From: Archegozetes longisetosus
Taxonomy: Eukaryota; Arthropoda; Arachnida; Sarcoptiformes; Trhypochthoniidae
Direction: 5' to 3'
DNA: 64,000 bases
Assembly: GCA_018873245.2 (NCBI GenBank)
Contig: JAEMBT020000017.1
Location: forward strand, 62,001-126,000
The notes beneath the pieces were generated by a model. It was given only the letters and a program-made list of their open reading frames with translations. It was not told the origin of the DNA and ran no database searches. Shown piece by piece: positions 27,512 through 38,570 of the stretch (its first letter is position 1; each line of letters opens with the position of its first letter). The translations under genes were made by a program, and so were the position numbers.

Positions 27512-28981
27512 CTTTACTATAGTTTACGCCACCTAACGGATTTTTTTGAAAATTGATGTTTAGGGATTTTAAGGTACGAGAAACTATATTTAAAGGTCCC
27601 AAGAATCGGAAATTAATATTTACCTAGATATAAAAATCCACTTACTTTTAAACTTGCGACCTTGATATCCACTCCAAAGCGCGCGTAACGCGGAGGAGTG
27701 GATGCAAAGGTCGCGCGCTTCGCGCTCTCTGTTTAAACTATTGTTTTAATCGAATATAATTACATAAAATACCATTACCCCGTTAGATTATTTTGAGTCC
27801 AGTGGATACCACGTGGAGATGGGATTGGATTTTATCCACCTTGACCAGTTTTGATAACTGGGATGGTCTTGCCTACCCGGTGCCAGAGGGCTCAGAGCGC
27901 ATAATATGCATTAATGGGGCCAGCAAAAGCTTTGAGCAATTTTAAAATCTCTGTAAATAAATCGGCTCCACGATGCTTAGCATCACGTCGCCAAAGATAA
28001 TCACAAAGATGTTCGCCCAATCGCTCTTTGGGGATCCCATCTCTGCATACCTGCTTCTTCATCGCACGCCATGAAGGCTCAATTTTTTCGGTATTCACCC
28101 AAGTTTTACGGTCGACGTATTGTCGCCTGTGATTCACCATCAGGTGCTGGAAGCCTTTAGCCTCTAACTCATTATAGGCTTTTCAGCCATCCGTCATAAT
28201 CGTCGTTCCTGCCTCAACATTTTGCTGAACTAACGGCAACAATGTTTCGGCATTTCGACAATTATCAGAACACGCCTCAAACTTAGTCATTACTGTGGAC
28301 AACTATCTTGTTCTACACCCAAGTACCCTGGACGAGGCGCCCCCAGTTGTATTTTCGGCTGCCGATGAGGGTTTCATCAACTCGACCACCGACGCGTCGC
28401 CACCAATCTTCCTTTCATTGACCCGAGATTCAATCCAATCAATGCAGGCTTCCCGGAAGGTCTCATACTATTTAGCTACAGTACTGGGTGATATTTGACT
28501 GTCGCCAATGGAGGTCTCGCGAATTGCATCGTCATAGGACATGTCGTCGCGAAACAATATATGAGAAGTATCACCTGCCCAACAAACAGATTCGACTTCT
28601 CAAATATTGTTTTGGTCCTAACTAAGACCTCCTTCCGGCATTTAGAAAATCTCCAGCGCTCGTTTGAAATAGTGCCGTCTCGCTTGTCGAAAAGCGCCAT
28701 TTGTTTTCGGCACTTCTGACATTCGAGCGTTTCAGACAAGAGTTCCATGCGTTGACACCATTCAATACAAGCGGCTGGAGTGCCCACGCCGCATTCTCTC
28801 ACCAAACTTACGAAATTTAATTTTCCTTCCATTCATGAGCAATAGTAGATTAAAGAATCGATATCTTTTAAACTATAAATTTTCGATCTTTGGGACCTTC
28901 AAATATGGATTTCTTGTACCTCAAAACACCTAAATAGCAATTTTCAAAAAAATCCGTTAGGTGGCGTAAACTATAGTAAAG
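27512..28981 (-). mobile_element. Merlin-type DNA transposon relic
   Basis: Terminal inverted repeats of about 95 bp (27512-27605 and 28886-28981) begin CTTTACTATAGTTTACGCC. They enclose a minus-strand transposase of the IS1016/ISXO2 type. No target duplication is clear. A GC-rich block (about 27670-27735, rich in CGCG) sits between the left arm and the transposase stop and stands out from the AT-rich surroundings. Confidence 0.8.
27892..28832 (-). pseudogene. Merlin (IS1595/ISXO2-like) transposase, broken
   Basis: 28476-28832 encodes the N-terminus with a zinc-ribbon pair (CQKCRK, later FSKCRK). A middle piece (about 28180-28280) has CSDNCRNAETLLPL and then TIMTDG, with TGA where a Trp codon is expected. 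27892-28140 carries VNHRRQYVDRKTWVNTEKIE and the following Trp-rich helix, which is the C-terminal catalytic part. The family cuts and pastes DNA with a DDE-type active site. The nonsense codon and frame changes between the pieces make this copy inactive. Confidence 0.82.
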
Positions 28982-29394
28982 CTCTATGGGTTGGCAAGAA
29001 CACTTTTACAAAGTCAATAATTGAAATTCCCAGAAGCATCCATATAATCAATGTAAACATAGACCGAATAAATTAGCGAATGAATTCAAGTTTCGGCGAT
29101 TGTAATTAAAACTACTTTTAAAATAAGTGAATATAAGTGTTTGAGCTAAAAGTTCCTCAGTTTATAACTATAGTACACTAAACTTGAAATTTCAAAAATT
29201 TCATTTGAGTGTAACTTTTGAACAGATTCCGATTTACTTGAAGACTTCATTAAATACTCTCGCTGACTTGCGCTGACCAAATTTTGTTGCACATTTTGTT
29301 GCAACTGAAGGCTGAACTGCAAGAAATAACACTGAACTAAATAGCATATATAAAAAATATAGGTTTAATATAAATAAATATCAAAACCAATACA
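28982..29394. other. No gene recognised
   Basis: AT-rich spacer between the Merlin relic and the piggyBac-type MITE. A short TTTTGTTGCA direct repeat occurs near 29283. Nothing else supported. Confidence 0.5.
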
Positions 29395-29398
29395 TTAA

Positions 29399-29870
29399 CC
29401 CTTCGTCACAACTGTGGGGTAAAATGTTCCCAAGTTTGACTTTAAAAATCTCGCTAAAATCAACAGAATGTCGTCATTTCTCGGAAATTTAACTATTTCT
29501 CAGTCATATATCTGACTATAAATCACAAAAATTCTAATTAATTTGGAATTATAACTTTATTTTTAAAAATTATTTTCTGGCAACATGTCTTTGTGAGAAC
29601 AGAAATTCCCCCTAACATCGAAATGCTTTGTGTTTACTATATGTGTCGCAGCGCTGTAATGTCGCTACTAGCAATTTGAACCGCTGATGACGCTGTAGCA
29701 GATAACTAGAAATTAATTAGTTAATTAATGAAAATTTGAAAATAAAGACTAACTTTGATTCTGAAAATATTCGGACTAACCTGGAACAGATATAAAGCGT
29801 GGAAGACGTTGGTTAACATTTTTCCCCACAGTTAATTTTACGTTTTCAGAAGTTAAGTTGTGACGAAGGG
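29399..29870. mobile_element. piggyBac-type MITE, 472 bp
   Basis: TTAA (29395-29398 and 29871-29874) flanks inverted ends CCCTTCGTCACAACT / AGTTGTGACGAAGGG-type. A TTAA target with CCCT ends is diagnostic of piggyBac. A second inverted block (CTGTGGGG.AAAATGTT) lies just inside each end. No transposase frame, so it is non-autonomous. Confidence 0.85.
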
Positions 29871-29874
29871 TTAA

Positions 29875-30457
29875 TAATAAAATTAAATTTGCAAAATTTG
29901 ATATATGATGAAATTAAAATAGGAATATAATTGTGAAAATACTTAAATTACAAACAGGGTTACACAACAATTAATACTAAACAATCGGTTATTGTTGATT
30001 ATCCTTCTCTTTTCACTTCTAGGCGAAAAATAAAACTCAACTACCTTTAAGAACAACACCAAGATTTAATTAGATTCATCTCTTCCACCTCTAAATCTAA
30101 TCCCATTTTAGTTAAGTCAGAAACTGGAATTATTTTCGACTATATCGACACGGACTCAAATATACAAGTATGCAGGCTCCCACAACCTAAACTTATACTT
30201 TCCCACAGTCATATATAAATTATGAAGTGGAGTTTGTCACAGGGAAATACAATCCTAACCCTTAGCATTATAGTAAACCCACCTAAAGCTATTACCTAAC
30301 AATACCCCTATTATTAGCATAAACTCCTATAAGCCTCTGCCCCAATTTTAGTAGAAGTTTTCCTATAAAAGTGATAAGCAAACATGTATTAGCGGTCTTT
30401 TACCTCGTATTCCTAATAAAGTATCTTAAAGAAATCCATAAATTGTGTTGTGCTATG
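29875..30457. other. No gene recognised
   Basis: AT-rich. Scattered short frames only. It ends where the first 318-bp direct repeat begins. Confidence 0.5.
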
Positions 30458-30775
30458 AAATTATATTGCAATATCGTATGTTATCAATACAAAAGCATTT
30501 GCGAAGCGAGAAGTGAAAAGCGATGAAGGATTTGGTCACCATAGGTTTTGGGCCACCGTAGGTTTCTGGGCCAACATAGTTTTGGGCCATCAATCTTCAA
30601 TCATCTCATCGGCTAGAAAGTTTAGAATTTTGTTTTCAATTTCCTGACTGTTTATATATTCATTAGTATTCTTATCCCTACATTCTGATAAGAATTTCTT
30701 AACTTTTAAATTAATTGGACATGAGGTGTAGTCATAGTTTAGTTTTTAATACAGGAATCCGTTAATATCGAATAT
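30458..30775 (+). repeat. 318-bp direct repeat, left copy (flank of element B)
   Basis: Nearly identical to 37095-37411 (one base longer: TTTCTGGGCC against TTTCGGGCC). It starts AAATTATATTGC and ends ATATCGAATAT. The first 100 bp belong to repeat family R2. The ends lack the TG...CA pattern of an LTR and no primer site follows. Confidence 0.9.
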
Positions 30776-31228
30776 TGTGAGAGTGGATTTTTATATAGCG
30801 AAATAACAACTCAGACTTTAACAATTAACAATCTTTATTAAAATATAAATTGAATGATAATACATAAAGATTTAAAAGTGTCGCACAGAGTCTAAGCTCT
30901 CTCGCACTCTCTTACTAACTCACTTAATTTCTACTCTATTACTCTCTCTTTTATACTCTTCTGACTAATTAATGAAAGGATGTTTAAGAATATTTTCGAG
31001 TTATAATTTTGAGAAAAGTTATTCCTAAAAAGGGATGTTCAAGCATTCCAGTATTAGATTCCCATAACAATTAATTTCCTATTGTAATTAAATTAGAATA
31101 AGAATTTGCTTTTACAATTAGAGCGAACTAAACAAAACCTTTTATAGTCATAACGAAATAAGAGTTAAACTTTCATTCTCATAACAACCAGAAAGTTTAC
31201 AAAACAAATTAAAATACTTTTGTTTTAA
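30776..31228 (-). repeat. Presumed 3' LTR of element B
   Basis: On the minus strand it would run from TGTTATATT to CCACTCTCACA. The inner edge is uncertain because no second LTR exists for comparison. It contains a TCTCTCGCACTCTC-type pyrimidine stretch near 30900-30960. Confidence 0.5.
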
Positions 31229-31521
31229 TATAACATATGGGTCGGGTACTTAGGCTTTGACTCTAAAGCAGAATACTGTTCGATTACATATTAATAATAT
31301 TGATTACATATAGATATATAGGTTATCTAAAAAAATGTAAAGTTAAGAATAAATCAAATTTAAGATTATAGGTATTTAATTAAACATATAAAGGTTATAT
31401 GAATTTATTGACAATAATTAAAAATATTAAGTGAATTATAAAGTTTTAAAAAAATTATAATAATTAAATTGTATTGAGACAGTGTTCTCTAAGGGCAATG
31501 CGTTTGTCACATTCACACGTT

Positions 31522-33122
31522 TTATGGAACATTTTCTATGTGAGAATTAGTTACTTTAAATATAACTCGGCCAGTTCTGTTCCTCTGTCCAAATTCTTCT
31601 GTTTCCTCAACTCTTACAGGGTCAGTCTGCCTAGTTTTGGGTTTGCGGCAAGTGTGTCGCAGGTAATTACATACTCTTGGTCCAAAGCATACAAACATTA
31701 AGGTGATACTTATAGTTGATAGGATTATAACTATGAGGTTAAAGGACTTATTGTTAATTTGACTATTCTCGATTAGATTAGTATTTATTTTTCGAATTCG
31801 AGATTTGATTTCGTCGTAATGTAGGACTATTTTGTGGCTGTGAAGATCTGGTAATAGTCGTTGATTAACGAAGTGAAACCACTCAGGAACAAGATTGTAT
31901 TTGCTATCGAATTTTATATTATGTGATACAAAACTTAGATTTCCTATTTTTAAAGTATAAATGTTTGGTATTCCAAAAACATAGTTGGGGCAAGCTACAC
32001 TTTCTGGAATAAAGTTATCTTGAATTAAAGTTATATTAAATGGGTAGCAATAAACTAATAGTGATTTTGAACTCAAATCATACTTAATTTGAATAATTTC
32101 TTCTTCGCGTAATCTTTCTTTAATGACGCATTGCTGCACTTGCCAGGCTTCGTCGTTTGTTAGTTTAGAATAATGGGAACACGATTCCTTGGGGGGATTT
32201 AAAATTAATTCATGTATTTTTAAGTTTTTTCTTTCGAAAGGGCATAAGGAATGAGTTTCATTATCGAAAATTATATTCTGGGGTCCCTTATAGCTTACGT
32301 GACATAGTTCATTGTTTTTGTACGAAAATAGTGTGAAGGGGTCGGCGGTTAATAATAGTTTCTTGTTGTCAACTATAGGTGCTTCAATTATTAGAAAAAT
32401 AGTGTTTCGGGCAGGATCTCTAAAACAAATTCTTGGGGACATATATTTTAAGGGACAGGGACCTTCGCAAGGAATTGTGAGATTAAATTGGTCAAAAAGT
32501 TTCCCATTAACCTTGCCTACCAACCAGTCCCTACCAATTTCTAATAGTGATGCTCTAGTCTGAACAAATTCGGAACTTAAATATGAGGTTGTGCTAACGA
32601 TGCTTGGCAAAATAAGTTTCAAGTTTTCCATTTCTGATGTCGTGTTTTCTAAGATTGACCTTAATTTTTCTATATCGTTTTCCATAAATTCTAACGCTTC
32701 TTTAATAAGTTTTTCGTTTTCATTTATTCTTTTGATATTATTTTCTAAAACACTTATGCGGTCATCGTTTTTACTAGATTTATATAACGCTACTGAGCCT
32801 ATCCCTATGCCAGTAAACACAGTTACAAAGAGTGCAATTGCTCCTACTACAATCAGTGGTGCAATTCTTTTCGTCTACTTAATATGAATGATTTAGAATC
32901 TTCTATAGCACAGAATTTGTTTAAGGGTTCAACAAAATCTTTAACAAATGATTTTTCACACCATTGAATAAAGTTATTAATGGATTCTGTAGGAAGTCCC
33001 ATCATCTGTTGAAATACTATACAAGGGTCCTCATAATGGATTTTCAGGTAAATAACTTCGATTCCCTTAACTATTGGTTCTTTCGAGTTTTTCCATAGAA
33101 TTGGCGGTGCACTACTGAACAC
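31522..33122 (-). pseudogene. env: Envelope-like protein of element B (two frames)
   Basis: The N-terminal frame 32853-33122 starts with PPILWKNSKEPI and carries a DPC..F and WC..F pattern, ending at a basic SRRK site. The main frame 31522-32820 continues, offset by one base, with a hydrophobic stretch, a long coiled-coil-like region (about 20-110), a Cys-containing ectodomain, a membrane segment (LIVIILSTISITLMFVCFG) and a basic tail. The frame change falls near 32862, next to the basic cleavage-like site. Element A has its break a little upstream of the equivalent site. Likely a surface glycoprotein of an endogenous retrovirus-like element; not functional as read. Confidence 0.75.
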
Positions 33123-33148
33123 CGCATTAACCGATAAGACGTTTAAAA

Positions 33149-34444
33149 TTAAAGTAAAACAAAATATAGCGTATGTGAATCGATCAGGCGGTTTTCCTTT
33201 CGTGATTCTTTGTGAGCGTCTGAGATTAGATTGTACCCTTGATTCTGTTTTAAGACTCTCGGTTTTTCTCGTGATCCTGTTTGTCTTTGGTCAAAAGATA
33301 TTTTTAGCTTTTCTCTCAAATGATCCAAAGACGTTCTTAATGTTGTAGTATCTCTGCTAGCACTAGTACTTGGAACTACGTTAAGTTCAGAAACATTTTC
33401 ATTCATTGAGTCATTAGATGATTTATTACTATCTTTTGGTTTATCTGCTGCAGGTTCTTCATCTGAATCTGAGAGGTCTTGTAATATTTCACGTCCAGTC
33501 CATGGCTTCATTCGAGTAACGGGTACTACGTCTACTCTATAAGGGCTTTTAGTATTATAAACCTTGTAAACGTTATCTGACTTTCCTTTACCTAAAACTA
33601 TAAAAGGACCGAACCATCGGTGCAGAAATTTTTCGGATAAACCCGGTACTCTTATTGGTACAAATACTGCTACTTTCTGTCCAACCTTATAACAGTAATC
33701 TTTCCTATTTCTATCATAATAGTGCTTATATTTTCCTTGAGCATGTTTTATATTAATTCTCGCAATTTCTCTAATTCTCTCCCAACGTCCAGCCATTATT
33801 TCTATATAATGGTCTGTATCTCTAAAACCAGAAGGTAAAGCTTCTAAATTTATATCTTGAGGGAAAGTTGGTTTACGTCCATAGAGTAACTCAAATGGAC
33901 TAAAACGAGTACTTCTACTCTTTGAGGCATTGTAGGCGAGTGTAATTAAGGGTAAGGTAATATCCCAATTAGAATGATCTTCATTTAAGTACATGCTTAA
34001 CATGTCCACAAGAATACCGTTTACTTTTTCTACGAGACCTTGAGTCTGCGGGTGGTATGCCGTACTCACTAAATGTTTACTTCCCATTAATTTAAATGTT
34101 TCTTCTACTAATTCACTTAAAAAATTAGTTCCTCTATCGCTCATTATAAGTTCTGGTACTCCATGTCTACAAATGATTTGTTCAACAAAAAACTTAGCTG
34201 TGGCTTTAGCTGTTTGCGATGCAAGTGCTCGGGTTTCGGCCCATTTTGTGAAATAGTCAGTTGCTACTATTATATATTTCTTTCCATGTGCAGGATTGAC
34301 AGGACCTACAACATCAATAGCTATTCTCTTAAAAGGGGCCTCTACGGGGATCGGTTGTAAGAGACCCGCCGGAGCAGTTTTAGGTGTCTTTCGATGAAGA
34401 CATTTAACACAACTTTTTACATAATTAGTAATGTATTGTAGCAT
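33149..34444 (-). CDS. pol: Integrase of element B
   Basis: 431-codon frame. It holds the end of the zinc finger (CVKCLHRK), the catalytic core with IDVVGPV (Asp), MSDRGTNF (Asp) and QGLVEKVN (Glu), and a GPF-type C-terminal motif (WFGPFIVLG). An acidic Ser-rich region and the start of an env-like signal segment follow. The His pair of the zinc finger is in the preceding frame (34417-35028), split by a shift near 34440. Confidence 0.85.
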   Translation of the reverse strand: MLQYITNYVKSCVKCLHRKTPKTAPAGLLQPIPVEAPFKRIAIDVVGPVNPAHGKKYIIVATDYFTKWAETRALASQTAKATAKFFVEQIICRHGVPELIMSDRGTNFLSELVEETFKLMGSKHLVSTAYHPQTQGLVEKVNGILVDMLSMYLNEDHSNWDITLPLITLAYNASKSRSTRFSPFELLYGRKPTFPQDINLEALPSGFRDTDHYIEIMAGRWERIREIARINIKHAQGKYKHYYDRNRKDYCYKVGQKVAVFVPIRVPGLSEKFLHRWFGPFIVLGKGKSDNVYKVYNTKSPYRVDVVPVTRMKPWTGREILQDLSDSDEEPAADKPKDSNKSSNDSMNENVSELNVVPSTSASRDTTTLRTSLDHLREKLKISFDQRQTGSREKPRVLKQNQGYNLISDAHKESRKENRLIDSHTLYFVLL

Positions 34445-35279
34445 ACCAGGCCAGTAGTATTTATCCCTAATCCTATCATAAGTTTTATTGATACCACAAT
34501 GTCCTGCAAGGGGTCGTCATGATTGTTGTAGCATACTTCGGCACGCAACTTCTTTGGAACATATATTGTGTAATATTTCCCCAATTGAGAGTTGCATATT
34601 CTATAAACTCTATCATTTATCATTGTAAATTTTCTTAATTTTAAAGGTAATTCACTATTTTTCGATGTGCCTTTCAATATCTCTTCACGAATGTGCTCAA
34701 TTGCGGGATCTTTACGTTGCAGTTCTCCAACATACGTGATCCCAAATTCGACGTTTGCATATGCAAATAAGTTTGTCTCATTAAGTTCTGGTACCGGTAG
34801 ACTAAAATAATTACGGGATAAGCAGTCTGCATCTTTATGAACTTTACCGCTTTTATATCTAACTGCATAGTTAAATCCTTGGAGGATAGCAGCCCACCTT
34901 TCAAGTTTCGGGGTTAGTTTATCTTTGGTTTTAAGCCAGCAAAGAGCACAGTGGTCTGTGACTATAACAAATTCTTGATGCTCTAAATATGGTCTAAAAT
35001 ATTCTACTGCATAAACCATAGAAAACATTCTTTTTCCGTAATCGAGTAGTTTCGCTGTGTTTCATTCAACAGCTTACTCATATAAGCTACAGGATGCCAA
35101 CCATCCTTATGTTGCTGCACTAAAACACCTCCAATAGCTAAGCCTGATGCATCAACTCTTACTTTAATTGGTAAATTGGGATCGTAATGGGCTAACACAG
35201 GGGCTGACGCTAACTTTTTTAAGTTTAATAAATGCAAGTTCTTGTTCAGCGTCCCACGGAATTTTGTTTTCATTTGCAT
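34417..35279 (-). pseudogene. pol: RNase H and integrase zinc region of element B (shifted)
   Basis: Frame 35004-35279 encodes the start of RNase H (VRVDASGLAIGGVL, catalytic Asp). Frame 34417-35028 continues with TDHCALCWL and DADCLSRN, and a linker ending near the integrase zinc finger. A shift around 35020 splits RNase H, and another near 34500 breaks the zinc finger. All are single-base events next to short runs. Confidence 0.8.
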
Positions 35280-36816
35280 ACTCCTTTTTTGTTAAGCGAA
35301 TTAATGGTTCTGCTATTCGGGAGAAACCTTCAACAAATTTTCTAAAAACAGAACACATACCCACAAAGCTTCTAATATCTTTAATTGTTTTCGGTTTAGG
35401 GAAGTTAACAATGGCTTCAACTAAAGCTGGGTCAGGACTCTGACCGTCTGGTCCTACTATATATCCTAAATATTTAATAGTGTTTACTGCAAATACACAC
35501 TTATTAGGTTTTAAAGTAAAATTGGCTTCTCTTAGTCTAGTTAAAATTGCTTGAAGCCTCGCCAGATGGGTATCAAAATCAGGTGCAAACACTATTATAT
35601 CATCTAAATAGACAAGACATGAATTCCACTTTAGTCCTGCAAGAACTACATCCATAGCTCTTTGAAAAGTTGCGGGAGCATTAGTTAAGCCGAAAGGCAT
35701 AACATTAAATTCATAGGTTCCGTCAATAGTGACAAACGAGGTCTTTTCCTGATCCTCAGGTGCAACTTTGATTTGCCAATAACCACTAGAAAGATCTAAA
35801 GTTGTATAGAAGCGAGAGTTGCCTAATGCATCTAAAGCGTCTTGAATTCTCGGCAACGGGTAAACATCGCGTTTAGTAATAGCATTTAGTTTCCTAAAAT
35901 CTACGCAAAAACGTAGACCTCCATCTTTCTTTGGAACTAATACTACAGGAGCGGACCAAGGGCTACATGATGGCTTAATCACGCCAATATCGATCATTTC
36001 TTGTACAAGCTTACAACATTGTTCGCGTTTAGCAAATGACATTCTATAAGGCTGTACGGATATCGGACCCATACCTTGAGTATCAATTCTGTGATAAAAC
36101 TTATCACACTGACCTATTTGTGTAGAACGGAAAGCAAATCTATCCTTATAATTTTCAAGCAATGATTTCAATTTCGATATTTGTTCTTCATTCAGATTTT
36201 TTCCTACTTTTACTGTGCCTTCCCCAATATCTATCTCCTTTGTAGAGTTTGCGTCTACTACTGAACTTACACGTTCTTTGACGGGAATTTCCAAATCTTT
36301 TGAATCATTTTTATCAGTTGCGGCGTAATTTTCAAAATTGAACTCTGTATTAGCACTAAATATGCATTTCTCATTAACAGGTTCAAAACATCCTAAAATA
36401 TCGCCTCTCATTATAGTTTGTTCAACTCTACCGAAATTAGTTACTTCGAGTGAACAATCGCCACTTATAAAGTTTACCACAGTATTAGGAAAGCAAACTC
36501 TGTGTTTCACATAAGAGTCTACATCAGTATATACTACATAATTTTGTTTCTTAAGCTTATTCTTTTCACTAGCGGTCACATCGATTACTAAACTACTTCT
36601 CGAAGGTATTGTAACAGTATCTTTAGAGTGTACATATCCATATATGGGTGATTCGACTTTCCGAATCCTAGGTTTAAAGCTTATGCTTTGATTAGCACAA
36701 TCCACTAAAATACCACATGGTCCTAAATAATCATTTCCTAGTAGTAAATCATAGGCTAAGGCCTTCACTACCATTGCCTTAACCGGAGCAACAACTTCTT
36801 CTTGACCGTTCTTCAC
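35164..36816 (-). CDS. pol: Protease tail and reverse transcriptase of element B
   Basis: 550 codons. The first 40 residues are the end of an aspartic protease (LLLGNDYLGP). The active-site segment lies upstream in another frame (about 36930), with VDCGSG in place of the usual DTG. RT motifs: SPWSAPVVLVPKKDGG, FGLTNAPATFQRAMD, YLDD (LVYLDDIIVFAP), NKC.F. No insertion separates protease and RT beyond about 190 residues, unlike element A. It ends in an RNase H frame shift at 35164. Confidence 0.88.
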   Translation of the reverse strand: MKNGQEEVVAPVKAMVVKALAYDLLLGNDYLGPCGILVDCANQSISFKPRIRKVESPIYGYVHSKDTVTIPSRSSLVIDVTASEKNKLKKQNYVVYTDVDSYVKHRVCFPNTVVNFISGDCSLEVTNFGRVEQTIMRGDILGCFEPVNEKCIFSANTEFNFENYAATDKNDSKDLEIPVKERVSSVVDANSTKEIDIGEGTVKVGKNLNEEQISKLKSLLENYKDRFAFRSTQIGQCDKFYHRIDTQGMGPISVQPYRMSFAKREQCCKLVQEMIDIGVIKPSCSPWSAPVVLVPKKDGGLRFCVDFRKLNAITKRDVYPLPRIQDALDALGNSRFYTTLDLSSGYWQIKVAPEDQEKTSFVTIDGTYEFNVMPFGLTNAPATFQRAMDVVLAGLKWNSCLVYLDDIIVFAPDFDTHLARLQAILTRLREANFTLKPNKCVFAVNTIKYLGYIVGPDGQSPDPALVEAIVNFPKPKTIKDIRSFVGMCSVFRKFVEGFSRIAEPLIRLTKKEYANENKIPWDAEQELAFIKLKKVSVSPCVSPLRSQFTN

Positions 36817-37094
36817 GGTTATGTTTATATCGATTTCTCCTAATGCTTTGAAATATCTACCATTTGCTACTTTGACTCTCGGGCCTTTATAATCAACTAT
36901 TGGTAGATTAGTTTTTCAGCTAATGCTGCAGTGATTATAGTTATACCACTTCCACAATCAACTAAAGCCTTTGTTTTATAACCCTCAACCCACGCTTTTA
37001 CTAATACTAAATTTCTATCATTCTTAATTGCTACAGAAACTATATCTGAATCACTATCGCTCTCTTCGATAGCGGCAACCGGAACATTGTTCGG

Positions 37095-37411
37095 AAATTA
37101 TATTGCAATATCGTATGTTATCAATACAAAAGCATTTGCGAAGCGAGAAGTGAAAAGCGATGAAGGATTTGGTCACCATAGGTTTTGGGCCACCGTAGGT
37201 TTCGGGCCAACATAGTTTTGGGCCATCAATCTTCAATCATCTCATCGGCTAGAAAGTTTAGAATTTTGTTTTCAATTTCCTGACTGTTTATATATTCATT
37301 AGTATTCTTATCCCTACATTCTGATAAGAATTTCTTAACTTTTAAATTAATTGGACATGAGGTGTAGTCATAGTTTAGTTTTTAATACAGGAATCCGTTA
37401 ATATCGAATAT
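37095..37411 (+). repeat. 318-bp direct repeat, right copy (flank of element B)
   Basis: Begins right where the protease-coding sequence of element B breaks off, and ends ATATCGAATAT before unrelated sequence. See the left copy at 30458-30775. Confidence 0.9.
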
Positions 37412-37638
37412 AAAGCAATCGGCCTCGATATCTACAATATTTAACAGGCTTCGATTGAAACTATAATTTAAAACTTGCTAATACTTGTCGACGCCCATTT
37501 TCTTTGTCTCTATTTCATAAATTAATTTCCAAACTAATTGCTTCGTAAATTTTGTTGAAAACTTTTCTTACTTTCTCCTCGTAGAAATCACTCTGCCTTG
37601 TATAGGGATATAAAGACACCAAGTATAGAACATATCTT

Positions 37639-37917
37639 TCATAGTTTTCTTTTTTGCATTAGATTTTTAATATATTCCAAGTTTGCTTTATCACAATCTG
37701 GCAAATGTTCTTTAAAATGTAGTTTTATAATTGCGACCTGCTTTCTTATCAACGCTTCGTCTGATAAGACTTTGTACAGCTCACTATAAATATCGTTTCC
37801 CATCAGAAATGTGCATGAGCTTACTTTCTCGAGTAGCCTATCGTTATATATAATACAGTAGATATTATTTAACTCAATTAATATATATTCGTAAATTACT
37901 TCATTCATAGCTTCCAT
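37639..37917 (-). CDS. Hypothetical 92-codon ORF
   Basis: Intact frame from ATG to stop with no repeat similarity in the window. The protein is helical, with Ile/Leu-rich and charged segments and two Cys, no signal peptide or membrane segment, and a basic end (NLMQKRKL). It lies about 0.9 kb from the PIF-2-like relic on the same strand, so it may belong to the same viral fragment. I do not recognise it. It could also be a chance frame. Confidence 0.35.
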   Translation of the reverse strand: MEAMNEVIYEYILIELNNIYCIIYNDRLLEKVSSCTFLMGNDIYSELYKVLSDEALIRKQVAIIKLHFKEHLPDCDKANLEYIKNLMQKRKL

Positions 37918-38225
37918 TTCGATTTTTATTTGTTTTATTTATTATATTTGTTATATTATTTGCATTGGGTTTACAGCCCGAGATAGCTCTTTCGTTCGGC
38001 TTAACAAAGAGCGTTCGTTCACATGACTATCCATATGTTGCGTATGAATGTACAATTTGTGTCCGCTGATAAAAAAAATTCATCATAACGTATCACTTCA
38101 TTACACACTCGGAAATCTTATTGCGCAATATTTGAAAGAAGGATAGAAAGAAACATATTCTATAGGGAAAGAATTTCTTTACATGTTCTAAGTAAGTTTA
38201 TACGCTATTTGAGAAGCTGTTCATC

Positions 38226-38570
38226 TGCTCAATCGCTAGATCATCTGAAGATTTAACTTTGCTGGTTAACAGCACTAGTATCGATAATATAGGTGCTACA
38301 ACTGAAAATCGAAATTCTCCCGATCTAATTGTCAATAAGCTTCCAATAGTCTTGGATCCGAATAATAACTCAAATTTCAACTTTTGTCGGCAATATTTTA
38401 CAATCAACTTTGCTACAGAATTCAAGTCAGTGTTGGCTTTAAATTTCAGTATTGTCTGGAGAAAAATTAACAGTCTATTCTCGATCAGAAATTTAAAAAG
38501 GATTCGACTACCAGGGTTGACAAAGAGGATCAAGATCAATATTATAAATCAATGCTATTTAGATGTTTAA
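38226..38570 (+). pseudogene. Unrecognised coding-like relic
   Basis: An open plus-strand frame without a convincing ATG. Composition is protein-like: an Asn/Asp-rich part (PIVLDPNNNSNFNFC), then basic helices (NLKRIRLPGLTKR). A minus-strand frame of 113 codons (38198-38539) overlaps and cannot be excluded. It sits between the 92-codon ORF and the PIF-2-like gene. Confidence 0.25.

Larger units (their letters stand above)
30776..37094 (-). mobile_element. Gypsy-type element B with env, 5'-truncated
   Basis: Minus-strand element: protease, RT, RNase H, integrase, env, then a presumed 3' LTR at the left. The right end stops inside or just before protease (37094), so gag, primer site and 5' LTR are absent. 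It sits between the two 318-bp direct repeats rather than a 4-6 bp target duplication. Pol and env are broken by several single-base shifts. Env is related to that of element A but forms one module only. Confidence 0.88.

Noticed and set aside
28295..28719. Plus-strand ORFs over the Merlin transposase
   Set aside because: They overlap the recognisable minus-strand transposase and have no motifs.
30458..30775. 318-bp direct repeats as LTRs of element B
   Set aside because: No TG/CA ends, no primer site or purine tract next to them, and the coding break at 37094 is inside protease.
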